NCBI GenBank assembly: GCA_018268575.1
Contig: JAFDWF010000226.1
Span: 1 to 64,000, forward strand
DNA: 64,000 nt
Reading direction: 5' to 3'
Source of the DNA: Actinomycetota bacterium
Lineage (GTDB): Bacteria; Actinomycetota; Thermoleophilia; Solirubrobacterales; 70-9
Shown here in pieces: positions 8,193-17,068 of this stretch. The stretch's first letter is position 1, and each line of letters starts with the position of its first letter. The position numbers and the translations under genes are program-made. The notes beneath the pieces were generated by a model that did not search any database, was not told where the DNA came from, and saw only the letters and a list, made by a program, of their open reading frames with translations.

Positions 8193-8432
8193 CTAGCCCA
8201 GGCGCTCGATGTCGTAGCGCCGCTTCTCTTTGCGGCGATCCAGTGCGCCTTGGAGCAGCGACAGCCCGATCACGAGGATGACGAAGAACGCCATCACGCC
8301 GAAGCAGAAGAAGGTGACGGTCTTGTCGTCGGCTTTGCCGATCCAGCCCTCGCCGTTGTCGGCAAGCGCCGTCGGCGCGGCGACGAGCATCGTCGTCAGG
8401 GCCATGGCGAATAGGGCGGCAGCGCGCTTCAC
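8193..8432 (-). CDS. Small membrane protein with signal peptide, unknown function
   Basis: 79 residues from a GTG at 8432. This start is chosen because the longer frame would run into the divergent uppP gene. A signal sequence (VKRAAALFAMALTTML, cleavage near PTALADNG) is followed by one membrane helix (about residues 37-59, VTFFCFGVMAFFVILVIGL) and a basic cytoplasmic tail rich in Arg/Lys (DRRKEKRRYDIERLG). I recognise no family. Its position opposite uppP gives no functional hint. Confidence 0.6.
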   Translation of the reverse strand: MKRAAALFAMALTTMLVAAPTALADNGEGWIGKADDKTVTFFCFGVMAFFVILVIGLSLLQGALDRRKEKRRYDIERLG

Positions 8433-8487
8433 GGACGGGAATCTATCGCACCCGGTGGCGTAGACGCCGCCGCGTAGGATCGCGCCC

Positions 8488-9330
8488 ATGTCCAACCTCG
8501 AGGCCCTGCTCCTGGGAGTGGTCCAGGGCCTGACCGAGTTCCTGCCGATCTCGTCCTCAGGCCATCTGATCATCGTCCCTTGGCTGCAGAACTACACGTT
8601 CCTTACCGAAAACGAAGCTTTCAACAAGACCTTCGACGTCGCCCTCCACGCCGGCACGCTGGTCGCCGCGCTGGGGTTCTTCCGGCTCGAGGTTTGGCGC
8701 CTGATCGTCAGCTTCCTCGCCGCGGTGCGCAAGTGGGCGATCCAGACGAGCGAGGAGCGGCTCGCGGTGGCGATCGCGATCGGCACGATCCCGGCGGTGA
8801 TCGCGGGCGGCCTCGCCTCCGACTTCATCGACGAGCACCTCGGCGAGCCCTGGATGATCGCCGTCCAGCTGATCGCCTTCGGCGCCCTGCTCGACTGGGC
8901 CGACCGCCGGCCGCAACGACGCACGCTGGAGCAGACGGAGCGGCGCGACGGCCTCTGGATCGGGATCGCCCAGGTGCTGGCGCTCGCTCCCGGCACCTCG
9001 CGCTCGGGGATCACGATCACCGCCGCCCGCTTCCTCGGCCTCGACCGCGACGCCGCGGCGCGCTTCTCCTTCCTGCTGCTGATCCCGATCGTCTTCGGAG
9101 CCACCCTCTTCAAAGGCGTCAGCGCGGTCCACGAAGGCCTGCCCGCGGGGGTGGCAGGGCCGATGGTGGTGGGGACGCTGGCCGCGGCGATCTCCGGTTA
9201 CGCGGCGATCGCCTTCCTCCTGCGCCTGGTCCGCACGGCCTCCTACCGCCCCTTCGTCCTCTATCGCTACGCGGCTGGGATCGCGATCCTGATCGTGATC
9301 GCCACCGGCCTCCGCCCGGCCACGCTCTGA
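8488..9330 (+). CDS. uppP: Undecaprenyl-diphosphatase
   Basis: 280 residues and strongly hydrophobic. It dephosphorylates undecaprenyl diphosphate to recycle the lipid carrier for peptidoglycan and other wall polymers, and its loss gives bacitracin sensitivity. Family signatures are clear: QGLTEFLPISSSGHL near residue 15 (Glu-rich motif 1) and PGTSRSGITITAARF near residue 170 (motif 2 with the catalytic Arg/Ser region). Full length. It lies just upstream of the phosphate locus, a fitting neighbour since it releases Pi outside the membrane. Confidence 0.95.
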   Translation: MSNLEALLLGVVQGLTEFLPISSSGHLIIVPWLQNYTFLTENEAFNKTFDVALHAGTLVAALGFFRLEVWRLIVSFLAAVRKWAIQTSEERLAVAIAIGTIPAVIAGGLASDFIDEHLGEPWMIAVQLIAFGALLDWADRRPQRRTLEQTERRDGLWIGIAQVLALAPGTSRSGITITAARFLGLDRDAAARFSFLLLIPIVFGATLFKGVSAVHEGLPAGVAGPMVVGTLAAAISGYAAIAFLLRLVRTASYRPFVLYRYAAGIAILIVIATGLRPATL

Positions 9331-9364
9331 GCCCACCCGGCCGCAATTTGGGTCTCATGCACTT

Positions 9365-9395
9365 GTGAAAAACCTGTAAACAACGGTAAAAGCAG
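9365..9395 (+). promoter_or_regulatory. PHO-box-like direct repeats before the response regulator gene
   Basis: GTGAAAAACCT (9365), GTAAACAACG (9376) and GTAAAAGCAG (9386) are direct repeats spaced 11 and 10 bp, just upstream of the GTG at 9403. The GTRAA unit matches, in either orientation, the repeats before the next regulator, pstS, the PHP-glycosyltransferase gene and pit. This suggests autoregulation by a PhoP/PhoB-type protein. Confidence 0.55.
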
Positions 9396-9402
9396 GTCTG
9401 GG

Positions 9403-10227
9403 GTGCATAGAATCGGAGACGAGTTGGCCCCTGACCCGACCACTCGCCTGGCGGTGATCGACACCGATTCCGGTTTCGTCACCGTCCTTGCCAAGCGTGC
9501 CGAGGCCGCGGGCTGGCTTCTGCGCACCTCCGGCGGCGCCGTCCCGCCCGATCAGCTCGTCGCGATGAAGCTGAACGCCCTGCTGGTCGACCCGGCGGTG
9601 CTCGGCGACGAGGCGTGGCGCTACCTCGACCGGGTCTGCAGCCTGCTCCCCGACCTCGGCGTCGTCGTCTGCACCGGCCGCTCGACCGTGGCCCAGCGGG
9701 TGCGCGGGCTGCGCCTCGGGGTGGACGACTGGATCACCAAGCCCTCCCACCCAGAGGAGGCGATCGCGCGGATCGAAGCGGTCACCCGTCGCCACCGCCG
9801 CGGTCGCCACGAGACCGAGTCCTCACCCGTCCTCGCCGGCGAGCTCGAGATCCGCCCCGACCGCTTCCAGGCCTTCGTCGCGGGCGAGAGCCTCGACCTG
9901 ACCCGGCGCGAGTTCGAGCTCCTGCACCTGCTCGCCGGGACCCAGGGCCAGGTGCTCGAGCGGGAGACGATCTACCAGCGGGTCTGGGGCTACGCGATGG
10001 CCCACGGCGATCGCTCGGTCGACGTCTTCATCCGCAAGCTGCGCCAGAAGCTGGAGAAGCGCTCGCCAGGGTGGGAGTACATCCACACCCACTTCGGGGT
10101 CGGCTACCGGTTCGACCCGGAGCCCTCCGGCGACGTCGCCCCGCAAGCGGCTCCGCCGACGCCCTCGCAGGCGTCTGCCGACGACCAAAGTTCACAGGTC
10201 GTTCACAAAAGCTTTACCGCGGCGTAA
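9403..10227 (+). CDS. OmpR/PhoB-type response regulator, probable phosphate regulator
   Basis: 274 residues from a GTG. The receiver domain (about 15-130) keeps an acidic pocket (AVIDTD), the probable phospho-acceptor Asp63 (LLVDP), Thr91 and Lys113 (ITKP). A winged-helix effector domain (about 140-245) has LTRREFELLHLLA, the DRSVDVFIRKLRQKLE recognition helix region and the terminal GVGYRF wing. The tail is Ala/Pro-rich. Its place at the head of the pst/ppk/pit cluster suggests a PhoP/PhoB role in the Pi-starvation response. No histidine kinase lies beside it, so its partner must be elsewhere. Confidence 0.85.
   Translation: MHRIGDELAPDPTTRLAVIDTDSGFVTVLAKRAEAAGWLLRTSGGAVPPDQLVAMKLNALLVDPAVLGDEAWRYLDRVCSLLPDLGVVVCTGRSTVAQRVRGLRLGVDDWITKPSHPEEAIARIEAVTRRHRRGRHETESSPVLAGELEIRPDRFQAFVAGESLDLTRREFELLHLLAGTQGQVLERETIYQRVWGYAMAHGDRSVDVFIRKLRQKLEKRSPGWEYIHTHFGVGYRFDPEPSGDVAPQAAPPTPSQASADDQSSQVVHKSFTAA
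10190..10217 (-). promoter_or_regulatory. PHO-box-like triple repeat
   Basis: GTTCAC (10190), GTTCAC (10201) and CTTTAC (10212) repeat every 11 bp. This is the arrangement of actinobacterial PHO boxes (GTTCACC-type direct repeats). The first unit lies within the end of the response regulator gene, and the site precedes the stand-alone DNA-binding-domain gene. Confidence 0.65.
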
Positions 10228-10263
10228 CCGGATCACGCTTGACCGGCGGCAATCTCGGCCGGG

Positions 10264-10584
10264 ATGGCGGTAGGCGGCGCGTTTGAAAAAACGGGGAGGC
10301 TGGAGGTTCGGCCCGAGGAGCACGCGGCCCTGGTCGACGGGCGTCCGCTGAGCCTCACCGTGCGCGAGCTGCAGCTGCTCGTCACCCTCTGGTCGAATCC
10401 GCAGCGGATCCTCACCAGGGAGGAGCTCCACACCTCGGTCTGGGGCACGCCGCCGCGCCGCGACGACCGCTCGGTCGACGTCTACGTGAGCCGGCTGCGA
10501 GCCAAGCTCGGCGCCGCGCTGCCGGACCAGAAGCTGATCTACACCCACAACGGGATCGGCTATCGCTTCTCGCCCGACGGCTGA
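10264..10584 (+). CDS. Stand-alone OmpR-type winged-helix DNA-binding protein
   Basis: 106 residues that correspond only to the C-terminal effector domain of OmpR/PhoB regulators: LSLTVRELQLLVTLWSNP, the DRSVDVYVSRLRAKLG recognition region and the GIGYRFSP wing. No receiver domain is present and none is encoded just upstream, so this is not a simple truncation of the previous gene, whose own effector domain is intact. It probably binds sites related to those of the neighbouring regulator without phosphorylation control. A triple PHO-box-like repeat lies 47 bp upstream. The ATG start at 10264 has a GGCCGGG in front. Confidence 0.75.
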   Translation: MAVGGAFEKTGRLEVRPEEHAALVDGRPLSLTVRELQLLVTLWSNPQRILTREELHTSVWGTPPRRDDRSVDVYVSRLRAKLGAALPDQKLIYTHNGIGYRFSPDG

Positions 10585-10602
10585 GGCGCTCCGCTGTTTC
10601 TT

Positions 10603-10768
10603 AGGACCTATCCCGGTAGGGACGGCGCCCCTGGACACGGCCCAGGACACGGCCCGGATGCGGCCCCGTCGCGGATCCCACATGGCGCCGCCATGCGGAA
10701 CCCGCGCCGTCACCGCCCCGCTTGGTCCTGAACCGTCCCAGTGGCACCTCCCTACCGGGATAGGTCCT
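10603..10768. repeat. Small element with perfect 20-bp terminal inverted repeats
   Basis: AGGACCTATCCCGGTAGGGA (10603-10622) and TCCCTACCGGGATAGGTCCT (10749-10768) are exact inverted repeats enclosing 126 bp without an open frame. The interior holds GGACACGGCCC twice and a CATGGCGCCGCCATG hairpin. It sits in the 380-bp gap before pstS. It could be a MITE-like insertion or a structured leader. I see no obvious flanking target duplication. Confidence 0.6.
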
Positions 10769-10831
10769 TGATGGCCTCCTGGCGGCCATAAAGGGCAGCT
10801 GGCCGGGATGGGTCGGGGGTTGCAACGCCCC

Positions 10832-10848
10832 TTTTACATTTTTTTCAC
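10832..10848 (-). promoter_or_regulatory. PHO-box-like repeat upstream of pstS
   Basis: TTTTAC (10832) and TTTCAC (10843) repeat with an 11-bp period. On the minus strand they read GTGAAA and GTAAAA, as before the response regulator. The site is about 120 bp upstream of the pstS ATG, suitable for activation of the pst operon. Confidence 0.6.
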
Positions 10849-10965
10849 ACCGCCGCCACAGCCAGATAACAAGCTCCCCTGGCGACGTTGACACGCTCGC
10901 CCCGAAGGGGCCGCGCCACCACATGCGCGGCCAGCAAACTCGTCAACAACACAAAGAGGAGACTG

Positions 10966-12102
10966 ATGTCCAGCTCTAGATGGCTTGCGGTGTTCGCGGC
11001 CGCCTGCGTGCTCGTGCTCGGGCTCGCCGCCTGCGGGGGCGGAGGGTCGAGCAGCAACGAAAAGACGAGCACCAGTGAAAGCGAATCCGAAGGTGGGGGC
11101 GCCCCCTCGAGCGAAGTCTCGGGTGAAATCGCCGGTGCCGGCTCGACCGCGCAGCAGGCAGCCCAGGAAGCTTGGATCGCCGAATTCGAGAACGCCAACA
11201 GCGGTGCGACGATCTCCTACGACGGCGTCGGCTCCGGCGGCGGTCGCGAAAAATTCATCTCCGGCGGCGTCGCCTACGCGGGCTCCGACACGCCGCTCTC
11301 CGAATCGGAAGGCGAGCTCGGCAAGGCGGTCAAGCGTTGCGCGCCGGGCGAACTGGTCGAGGTGCCCGACTACATCTCGCCGATCGCGATCATCTACAAC
11401 CTGCCGGGTGTCGAAGAACTGAAACTCGAACCGGAAACCCTGGCGAAGATCTTCAACCAGGAAATCGAAAAGTGGAACGACCCGGAAATCGCCAAAGAGA
11501 ACCCCGGCGTCGAACTGCCGGAAACGCGGATCGTCCCGGTCAACCGCTCCGACGAGTCGGGCACTACCGAAAACTTCACCGACTACCTCTCCAAAGTGGC
11601 GCCGAAAGTCTGGACCCACGAAGTCAGCGGGGAATGGCCGGTGAAGGGCGGCGAAGCGGCCTCCGGGACCTCCGGCGTGGTCGAAGCGGTCTCCAGCGGC
11701 GAAGGCGCGATCGGCTACGCCGACGCTTCGCAGGCCGGCGAACTCGGCAAAGCGCTGATCAAGGTCGGCAAGACCTGGGCCGAACCGTCGGCGCAAGCCG
11801 CCGCCAAAGTCCTCGATCTCTCCAAGGAAGATCCGGAACTGGAGCAGGGCAGCAAAAACGTGATCGCGTTCGAAATCGACCGCAAGACGGAAGCCTCGGG
11901 TGTCTACCCGATCATCCTGGTCTCGTCGCTGATCGGCTGCACCAAGTACAAGTCCGCGTCCGAAGCGGCTCTGGTGAAGAGCTTCTTCGAATACGCGATC
12001 AGCCCCGAAGGGCAGAAGCTGGCCGAAGAACAGGCCGGCTCGGCACCGCTCTCCGCGGCGCTGACGAAGAAAGTCGAAGCCGCGGTCGGCGCGATCGAAT
12101 AG
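10966..12102 (+). CDS. pstS: Phosphate ABC transporter substrate-binding lipoprotein
   Basis: 378 residues from ATG 10966, which has an AGAGGAGA ribosome-binding site 5 nt upstream. A lipobox (VLGLAAC, Cys about residue 22) anchors it, followed by a Ser/Glu-rich linker. The mature domain has the Pi-binding loops GAGSTAQQ (about 68), SYDGVGSGGGREKF (about 90) and RSDESGTTENF (about 195), all typical of PstS. It captures Pi outside the membrane and feeds PstCA. First gene of pstSCAB-phoU, with the PHO-box-like site upstream. GAA is used unusually often for Glu compared with its neighbours, a sign of codon optimisation for high expression. Confidence 0.95.
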   Translation: MSSSRWLAVFAAACVLVLGLAACGGGGSSSNEKTSTSESESEGGGAPSSEVSGEIAGAGSTAQQAAQEAWIAEFENANSGATISYDGVGSGGGREKFISGGVAYAGSDTPLSESEGELGKAVKRCAPGELVEVPDYISPIAIIYNLPGVEELKLEPETLAKIFNQEIEKWNDPEIAKENPGVELPETRIVPVNRSDESGTTENFTDYLSKVAPKVWTHEVSGEWPVKGGEAASGTSGVVEAVSSGEGAIGYADASQAGELGKALIKVGKTWAEPSAQAAAKVLDLSKEDPELEQGSKNVIAFEIDRKTEASGVYPIILVSSLIGCTKYKSASEAALVKSFFEYAISPEGQKLAEEQAGSAPLSAALTKKVEAAVGAIE

Positions 12103-12129
12103 GTCCTATCTAGATCGACCGATCCACCC

Positions 12130-13083
12130 GTGGCCAGCTACGACACCACGACCAATGCCGGCCAGCTGCTGGCGACGGCGTCCGGAGGGCGCCGTCGCCG
12201 CGGCGATCGGATCTTCAGCCGCACCGCGCTGCTCGCCGGGGTGACGATCCTGGCGCTGCTCGCCGGGGTCGCCGTCTTCCTCGTCACCGAGGGCTTCCCG
12301 GCCCTCACCGCCTCGGCCGCCGAACTGCCGAAGCACGAAAGCTTCATCAGCTACGTCGCCCCGCTCGCCTTCGGCACCGCCCTGGCGGGCGTGCTGGCGA
12401 TGATCATCGCCGTCCCCCTGGCGGTCGCGGTGGCGCTCTTCATCACCCACATCGCGCCCAAGCGGGTCGCGCTGACGCTCGGCTACCTGGTCGACCTGCT
12501 GGCGGCGATCCCGAGCATCGTCTACGGCCTCTGGGGCATCTTCGTCCTCGGTCCGGCCGCCGTGCCGGTGATGAAATGGCTGGAAGAAAAGCTCGGCTTC
12601 CTGCCGATCTTCGCAGGGCCCGCCTCGATCACCGGCCGCACGATGCTGGTCGTCGGCCTGGTCCTCGCGGTGATGATCCTGCCGATCGTCTCCGCCGTCG
12701 CCCGCGAGGTGTTCGCCCAGACCCCGCGCAAGCTGCAGGAAGGCGCGCAGGCGCTCGGCGCGACGCGCTGGGAGATGATCCGCACCACCGTCCTCCCGTT
12801 CGGCAAATCGTCGGTGATCTCGGGGGCGATGCTCGGCCTCGGCCGGGCGCTCGGCGAGACGATGGCGGTGGCGATCATCCTCTCCGTCTCCGGCGGCGTC
12901 AGCTTCAACCTGATCAGCCAGGCGAACCCCTCGACGATCGCTGCCAACATCGCGCTCAACTTCCCCGAGTCGAGCGGCCTGGCGATCAACCTGCTGATCG
13001 CCACCGGGCTCGTCCTCTTCGCGATCACCTTGGCGACCAACTTCCTCGCCCGGATGATCATCGCCCGCTCGGAGGTGAGGTGA
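12130..13083 (+). CDS. pstC: Phosphate ABC transporter permease PstC
   Basis: 317 residues from a GTG, about six membrane helices. The inner-membrane permease motif EGAQALGATRWEMIR (about residue 208) is the EAA loop that contacts the ATPase. An unusual N-terminal 30 residues (Ser/Arg-rich, GGRRRRGD) precede the first helix. It pairs with PstA to form the Pi channel. The start follows pstS by 27 nt, and the stop overlaps the pstA start (TGATG). Confidence 0.93.
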   Translation: MASYDTTTNAGQLLATASGGRRRRGDRIFSRTALLAGVTILALLAGVAVFLVTEGFPALTASAAELPKHESFISYVAPLAFGTALAGVLAMIIAVPLAVAVALFITHIAPKRVALTLGYLVDLLAAIPSIVYGLWGIFVLGPAAVPVMKWLEEKLGFLPIFAGPASITGRTMLVVGLVLAVMILPIVSAVAREVFAQTPRKLQEGAQALGATRWEMIRTTVLPFGKSSVISGAMLGLGRALGETMAVAIILSVSGGVSFNLISQANPSTIAANIALNFPESSGLAINLLIATGLVLFAITLATNFLARMIIARSEVR

Positions 13084-14165
13084 TGGTGCCGCCGCCCGAG
13101 GCCACCCTCGCCGCCGCCCCGCGGCGCTCGATCTTCGCCCACGAAGGCAGTGGCGGGACGCTGCCGAAGTGGGCCCCGTGGGGTGCCTTCGTCGGCGCAC
13201 TGGCGTTCTGCGGTGCGGTCGAGGCGGCGCTTGGCTGGTTCACGATCGCGCTGATGCTGGTCTTCGGCGCGCTGGTCGGGATCGTCGCCATCTACGCCTG
13301 GTCGCGGGTCGTCGAGGGCGCCCGCCGGGCGAAGGACCGGGCGATCACGATGGCGATCGCCGCCGCCTTCGGCGTCTCGATGGCGCCGCTGATCTCGCTG
13401 CTCTACGAAGTGGTCAGCCGCGGCGTCAAGGGCCTCAGCTGGGAATTCTTCACCTCCGACGCGCGCGGCGTGGTCGGCGGCGGCGGGGCCGAGCAGGCGA
13501 TCGTCGGCACCCTGGTGATCACCGCCTGCGCGGCGGTGATCTCGGTCCCGATCGGGATCATGGCGGCGATCTACATGAACGAGTACGGGCGCGGGCCGCT
13601 GCGTCGCGCGCTCACCTTCTTCGTCGACGTGATGACCGGCATCCCCTCGATCGTCGCCGGCCTCTTCGCCTACTCGCTGTTCGAGCTCTTCTTCGGCCCC
13701 GGCATCCAGATGGGGATCATGGGGTCGATCGCGCTCTCGGTGCTGATGATCCCGATCGTCATCCGCAGCGCCGAGGAGGTGCTGAAGATCGTCCCCGACC
13801 ACCTGCGCGAAGCGTCCTACGCGCTCGGCACGCCGAAGTGGAAGACGATCACCAAGGTCGTCCTGCCGACCGCCTTCGCCGGGCTGGTCACCGGGGTGAT
13901 GATCGCCACCGCGCGGATCATCGGCGAGACGGCGCCGCTGCTGGTCACCACCGGCGTCGTCGACTCGACCAACGCCAACCCTTTCTCGGGCCGCATGCAG
14001 AACCTCGCGGTCTATGCCTACAACGAGTACCGGTCGCCTGGGGTGATGAAACAGGCGTCCTACGACCGAGCCTGGGCGGCGGCCTTGACGCTGATCGTCA
14101 TCGTCATGATCCTCAACGTGATCGCGCGCCTGGTCTACCGCCGCTACAAAACGGAGATCCGCTGA
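13083..14165 (+). CDS. pstA: Phosphate ABC transporter permease PstA
   Basis: 360 residues from ATG 13083, overlapping the pstC stop by one base, which points to translational coupling. An N-terminal extension of about 100 residues with two extra hydrophobic helices ([34 protein letters not shown]) precedes the usual PstA core. The core contains the EAA loop [15 protein letters not shown] (about residue 243) and [11 protein letters not shown]. It makes up the second half of the Pi pore. Confidence 0.92.
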   Translation: MVPPPEATLAAAPRRSIFAHEGSGGTLPKWAPWGAFVGALAFCGAVEAALGWFTIALMLVFGALVGIVAIYAWSRVVEGARRAKDRAITMAIAAAFGVSMAPLISLLYEVVSRGVKGLSWEFFTSDARGVVGGGGAEQAIVGTLVITACAAVISVPIGIMAAIYMNEYGRGPLRRALTFFVDVMTGIPSIVAGLFAYSLFELFFGPGIQMGIMGSIALSVLMIPIVIRSAEEVLKIVPDHLREASYALGTPKWKTITKVVLPTAFAGLVTGVMIATARIIGETAPLLVTTGVVDSTNANPFSGRMQNLAVYAYNEYRSPGVMKQASYDRAWAAALTLIVIVMILNVIARLVYRRYKTEIR

Positions 14166-14178
14166 AGGGGGTCTGACC

Positions 14179-15096
14179 GTGGAGGGAAGGAAGCTCAGAG
14201 ACATGTTCGGGTCCCAGGCGAAACCCAAGGCCGAGGAGGGCCGCAACACGATGTCGCAAGCCGGTCCTGTCACGGAGACCTCGAGCGAGGCCCCGGGGGG
14301 CGCGCCTGCCGCCCGCCGGGCGAAGACGCTCGAGGCGAAGGAAGTGAACCTCTTCTACGGCGGCTTCCACGCGGTCGAAAACGTCAACATGACGATCGAG
14401 CCGAACAAGGTGACGGCGCTGATCGGCTCGTCGGGCTGCGGCAAGACGACCTTCCTGCGCTCGCTCAACCGGATGCACGAGCTGACCCCCGGGGCGACCG
14501 TGCGCGGCGACATCGAGCTCGACGGCGAGGACATCTACGCCGCCGGGGTCGACCCCGTAGCGGTGCGCCGCCTGGTCGGGATGGTCTTCCAGCAGCCGAA
14601 TCCGTTCCCGACGATGTCGATCTACGACAACGTCGCCGCCGGGCTGAACTTCAACTCGGGCAAGGTCTCGAAATCCGAGCGGGACGCGATCGTCGAGAGG
14701 AGCCTGCGCGGGGCGCATCTCTGGGGCGAGGTCAAGGATCGCCTCGACCGGCCCGGCTCCAGCCTCTCCGGCGGCCAGCAGCAGCGGCTCTGCATCGCCC
14801 GTGCCACCGCGGTGAGCCCCGAGGTGCTGCTGATGGACGAGCCTTGCTCGGCGCTCGACCCGGTCGCGACGCTGGCGATCGAGGAGCTGATCGGCGAGCT
14901 GAAAAAGGAATTCACGATCGCGATCGTCACCCACAACATGCAGCAGGCGGCGCGCGCGTCCGACACCACCGCTTTCTTCAACCTCGAGGAATCGGGCAAG
15001 CCGGGGCGGCTGATCGAGATCGGCCCGACCGAACGGATCTTCACCAAACCCACGCAGAAAGCGACCGAGGACTACGTCTCCGGTCGGTTCGGCTGA
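14179..15096 (+). CDS. pstB: Phosphate ABC transporter ATPase
   Basis: 305 residues from a GTG with a good AAGGGGG site upstream. An internal ATG at 14251 behind AGGAGGG would give 281 residues, so the N-terminal 24 residues are uncertain. Walker [11 protein letters not shown]-loop FQQPNPFP, signature [14 protein letters not shown] and Walker [14 protein letters not shown] are all intact. It drives Pi import through PstCA. In enteric bacteria PstB also takes part with PhoU in signalling to PhoR. Confidence 0.95.
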   Translation: MEGRKLRDMFGSQAKPKAEEGRNTMSQAGPVTETSSEAPGGAPAARRAKTLEAKEVNLFYGGFHAVENVNMTIEPNKVTALIGSSGCGKTTFLRSLNRMHELTPGATVRGDIELDGEDIYAAGVDPVAVRRLVGMVFQQPNPFPTMSIYDNVAAGLNFNSGKVSKSERDAIVERSLRGAHLWGEVKDRLDRPGSSLSGGQQQRLCIARATAVSPEVLLMDEPCSALDPVATLAIEELIGELKKEFTIAIVTHNMQQAARASDTTAFFNLEESGKPGRLIEIGPTERIFTKPTQKATEDYVSGRFG

Positions 15097-15119
15097 GTCG
15101 AACGCGGCGGGGCGGGCAT

Positions 15120-15809
15120 ATGGCGGGGATCCGGGTCGAATACCAGGAAGAACTGAAGGCGCTGGAAGCGAGCGCGTTGGGCGGGCTCGACCTGGTCAGC
15201 GCGGCGCTGGGGCGGACGCTGGAGGCGATCGAGCACCAGGACATCGAGCTGGCGCAGATCGTCGTCGCCGACGATGACCGCATCGACGGGCGCTACCTGG
15301 AGGTGCACCAGGCGCTGATCACGCTGCTGGCGACCCAATCGCCGGTGGCGACTGACCTGCGGCTGATCGCGGCGATGTTGCACGTGCTGAAGAACATCGA
15401 GCGGATGGGCGACCAGTGCGTGAACATCTGCAAGGTGATCCCGATGTCGGGGCACGAGCCGCCCGCCGACGAGGAGATGGTGAAGCTGATCCTGACCATG
15501 GGGTCGCACACCAAAGCGCTGATCAGCCAGTCGAAGCGGGCCTTCGAAGAGCGCAACATCGAGATGGCGCGCGACCTGGTCGACCGCGACGACGTGGTCG
15601 ACGAGCTGAACCGCGACTGCTTCCGTCTGGCGCTGGCGATCGGCGACGACGCCGACAAGCGCGAATGGGCGATGACGATGCTGCTGACGGCGCGGGCGAT
15701 CGAGCGGATCGCCGACAACGCGGTGGACATCGGCGAGCAGGTGGCGTTCGTCGTTACCGGCCTCTTTCGCGAGTTCGAGGACGCCTCGCACCCCGACCAG
15801 CACGGTTGA
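15120..15809 (+). CDS. phoU: Phosphate signalling protein PhoU
   Basis: 229 residues, all helical, with two PhoU repeats. The metal-site signatures are D-x3-D type: HVLKNIERMGDQCVNI (about residue 95) and RAIERIADNAVDIGEQ (about 198). PhoU represses the Pho response when Pi is ample and restrains Pst uptake. The ATG at 15120 follows pstB by 23 nt, so it belongs to the pst operon. Confidence 0.93.
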   Translation: MAGIRVEYQEELKALEASALGGLDLVSAALGRTLEAIEHQDIELAQIVVADDDRIDGRYLEVHQALITLLATQSPVATDLRLIAAMLHVLKNIERMGDQCVNICKVIPMSGHEPPADEEMVKLILTMGSHTKALISQSKRAFEERNIEMARDLVDRDDVVDELNRDCFRLALAIGDDADKREWAMTMLLTARAIERIADNAVDIGEQVAFVVTGLFREFEDASHPDQHG

Positions 15810-15847
15810 GATCCGGCAGGCCTGGGAAGATACGGGGGAACGGCCTG

Positions 15848-16756
15848 ATGCTCTGCGCTGCCATCGATATCGGTTCCAACACGACCCGCGTACTGGTCGC
15901 GGAGCCCCTCGATGGCCAATTGAAGAAGGTGATGGAGCAGCGCGCCTACACGCGCATCAACAAGGCGGTGGACGAGGAGGGCGCGATCCTGCCCGACAAG
16001 ATCGAGGAGGTCGGCGAGCTGGTCGCGACGCAGGTGCGGCTGGCGCGTGAGCTCGGCGCGGTCGAGATCCGCGCGGTCGCGACCGCGGCGGTGCGCGAGG
16101 CGATCAACGGGGCGGAGGCCGCCGCGGCGATCGCCCACGAGGCCGGGATCGAGGTCGAGATCCTGAGCGGGGAGGAGGAGGGCCGGCTCGCCTTCATCGG
16201 CGCGACCAAGGCGCTCGGTCACCCGGTCGACGGCTCGATCGGCGTCGTCGACATCGGCGGCGGCTCGACCGAGGTGATCCTCGGCACGGTCGCCGAAGGG
16301 GTCGACTCGGTGCGCTCCTGGCACATCGGCTCGGGCACCCTGGCCGACGAGCTGATCTCCAGCGACCCGCCCTCGGCGGCGGAGATCCGCCGCGTGCGCG
16401 ACCACATCGAGGACTTCTTCGACGGCGTCGAGATCGCCCACCCCGATCAGGCGGTAGCGGTCGGCGGCTCGGCCACCAGCCTGCGCCGCCTGGTTGGCGC
16501 GGTGCTCGAGTACGAGACGCTGGAGCGCGCGATCCGCGTCCTCTCCGCCGATCCGGCCGCCGACGTGGCGCGCCGCTTCGAGCTCGACCCGCGTCGGGTC
16601 CGCATCCTCACCACCGGCGTGCTGCTCCTGGAGAAGGTCTCGGAGATCCTCGGCCAGCCCCTCCAGATCGGCAAGGGCGGCCTCCGCGAGGGCATCATCC
16701 TCGACCTGCTGCACGGGGCGGCGAACGGGTCGAGCCCGGCGCGGTTGGCGGCTTAG
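15848..16756 (+). CDS. Exopolyphosphatase/pppGpp phosphatase family protein (Ppx/GppA)
   Basis: 302 residues. It has only the two actin-like subdomains of the Ppx/GppA family, as in short actinobacterial Ppx proteins: IDIGSNTTRVLVAE at residue 6, ATAAVREAINGAE, SGEEEGRLAF and the phosphate-2 loop VVDIGGGSTEVI at about residue 137. It lacks the C-terminal HD-like domain of E. coli Ppx. It should hydrolyse terminal phosphates of polyphosphate or pppGpp. Its place between phoU and ppk favours polyphosphate. Confidence 0.88.
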   Translation: MLCAAIDIGSNTTRVLVAEPLDGQLKKVMEQRAYTRINKAVDEEGAILPDKIEEVGELVATQVRLARELGAVEIRAVATAAVREAINGAEAAAAIAHEAGIEVEILSGEEEGRLAFIGATKALGHPVDGSIGVVDIGGGSTEVILGTVAEGVDSVRSWHIGSGTLADELISSDPPSAAEIRRVRDHIEDFFDGVEIAHPDQAVAVGGSATSLRRLVGAVLEYETLERAIRVLSADPAADVARRFELDPRRVRILTTGVLLLEKVSEILGQPLQIGKGGLREGIILDLLHGAANGSSPARLAA

Positions 16757-17000
16757 GGCTCGAGGTCCCGCCGGGCCGGCACCCGGGAAGGCCGAGATTC
16801 GGGGAGACGGCGGAGGTTCGGACGAGCGGCGATTTCGGTCCGGGTTCGTCACGAAGACGCCGGGAAGTCACAAATCCACAACAGGCCCCGCGACGCTCGT
16901 TCACTTGAGCACGCCATAGGGGGCTCAAGTGAACGAGCGTGGTCCGCCCCGTCCCTTCGTCACGGAACCCGCCGCAGGCTGCCCCGGGACGCCACGTACC
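16757..17000. repeat. Fragment of the family-H non-coding element, copy D
   Basis: The gap after the Ppx gene contains GAAGGCCGAGATTCGGGG (compare AAGGCCGAGATTCGGGAG at about 45739) and CGTCACGAAGACGCCGGGAA (compare the reverse strand near 37.28 kb and GGAAGACGCCGGGAA near 45.85 kb). No terminal hairpin with the conserved loop is present. I read it as a decayed or partial copy. No coding frame is convincing here. Confidence 0.4.
16894..16939. repeat. 17-bp hairpin downstream of the Ppx gene
   Basis: CGCTCGTTCACTTGAGC (16894-16910) and GCTCAAGTGAACGAGCG (16923-16939) pair perfectly around a 12-nt loop. It may end transcription of the pst-phoU-ppx unit. No T-run follows. Confidence 0.6.
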
Positions 17001-17068
17001 CGGCCGCAACGGCTTGAACCCTCACACGGGCGCCAGCCGGCGCCCCCCGCCTCCCCCGATCACACAAA

